Shown here in pieces: positions 63,420 to 64,000 of a DNA stretch of 64,000 nt. Source of the stretch: Tubiluchus corallicola (taxonomy: Eukaryota; Priapulida; Priapulimorpha; Priapulimorphida; Tubiluchidae); assembly GCA_030141605.1 (NCBI GenBank), contig JAQGDQ010000693.1, positions 1 through 64,000 of the forward strand, in the 5' to 3' direction. Below the pieces are notes generated by a model. That model ran no database searches. It saw nothing but the letters and a program-made list of their open reading frames with translations, and was not told where the DNA came from. Both the position numbers and the translations under genes were made by a program. The stretch's first letter is position 1, and every line of letters begins with the position of its first letter.

Positions 63420-63824
63420 GTATGTCTTACAGCTGTGTCAATTTATGAACTCAAATGCTTTGTTGGTTTCTTTGCAGGTGCTGATTTGCTGCACTTACAG
63501 TTTGAATTTTGTTCAGTAATCACAACTTCTGGAAGTGTTAATCAAACTTTCCAGAAGTTCTTAAGCAACCAGCAGTTTAATCTTTGCTACAGTTTTATAG
63601 GAAATGCGTTTTGTCACAAAACAAGGCTGTGAGAAAGGAAAACTAACAAAAATGAATGATCTTGTTATTATTGATAATAAATGCTTAACATCAGCTGTGT
63701 TAAAGAGGCCAATTAAAGCATCATTGCATTCACAGTGCTGTAGATTGCTGAAATTTGTAACTCATTTTGTAAGAAAAAAATTATTTCTATTATTATCTAT
63801 GCAAAAGAAAACATGATATAAATA

Positions 63825-64000
63825 CAGTAGATGTCGCTTAGTAGACTCACTTTGAGAGGGCAGTCTTTTGACCAAATTAACCCGTTCACCGAGGGGTGTT
63901 GTGTTACTAGATGTATGTGTCATCGCTCTTCAAATTAGTATCCACTGCAAAGGCTGAAAAGAGTTTTAAATGTTACGTCGTTATGCTCATCAAAATTAAC
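63825..64000 (+). mobile_element. Pogo/Tigger-like TIR element, copy 3 (cut by window end)
   Basis: Starts cagtagatgtcgcttagtag after a TA at 63823-63824, and follows the same order of motifs as 3475-3630 (caaattaacccgttcaccga, gaggggtgtt, actgcaaaggctgaaaagag). The right end lies outside the window. Confidence 0.82.

Overview
This is an AT-rich, intron-rich animal nuclear DNA window. It shows GT-AG introns with polypyrimidine tracts, exons mostly of 100-300 bp, and transposon debris in the introns. No bacterial gene structure is visible. An invertebrate metazoan is most likely; a tunicate would fit, but the phylum cannot be fixed from this sequence.

Nearly the whole window is the middle of one plus-strand gene. 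I could join 63 exons between 359 and 63419 into one uninterrupted frame of 29,745 nt (9,915 codons). Neither the start codon nor the stop codon is in the window. The protein has three parts. (1) Exons 1-41 (359-25183) are short exons coding for spectrin-repeat triple helices. They include an eight-exon cassette (about four spectrin repeats) present three times in tandem at 6694-11130, 11283-14723 and 15732-18982. (2) Exons 42-53 (25292-54922) include six large exons (1518, 5304, 1986, 9432, 750 and 945 nt) that interrupt the spectrin rod with acidic, low-complexity sequence rich in P, E, V, D, I and K. The 9.4-kb exon carries 17 complete tandem units of 157 residues (471 bp) plus a partial 18th; the units are nearly identical and three have the same 19-residue deletion. 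Decayed relatives of the unit occur in the 5.3-kb exon. (3) Exons 54-63 (55066-63419) return to spectrin-repeat sequence.

Spectrin repeats on both sides of very large, internally repeated, non-spectrin exons best fit a nesprin-type nuclear-envelope/cytoskeleton linker (SYNE1/2, Msp300, ANC-1 family). The actin-binding CH domains and the KASH domain that would prove this lie outside the window. A spectraplakin (MACF/dystonin) is the main alternative.

Introns hold two complete pogo/Tigger-like terminal-inverted-repeat elements (3475-4373, 14846-15675) and the start of a third (63825 on). They also hold a hairpin MITE-like element (11534-11706), a decayed antisense LINE reverse-transcriptase tail (about 21930-22245), a possible tRNA-derived SINE (about 19340-19530), two possible hAT remnants and several simple repeats. 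The left edge has a 42-bp perfect palindrome and an apparently exact 733-bp tandem duplication that carries a complete coding exon.
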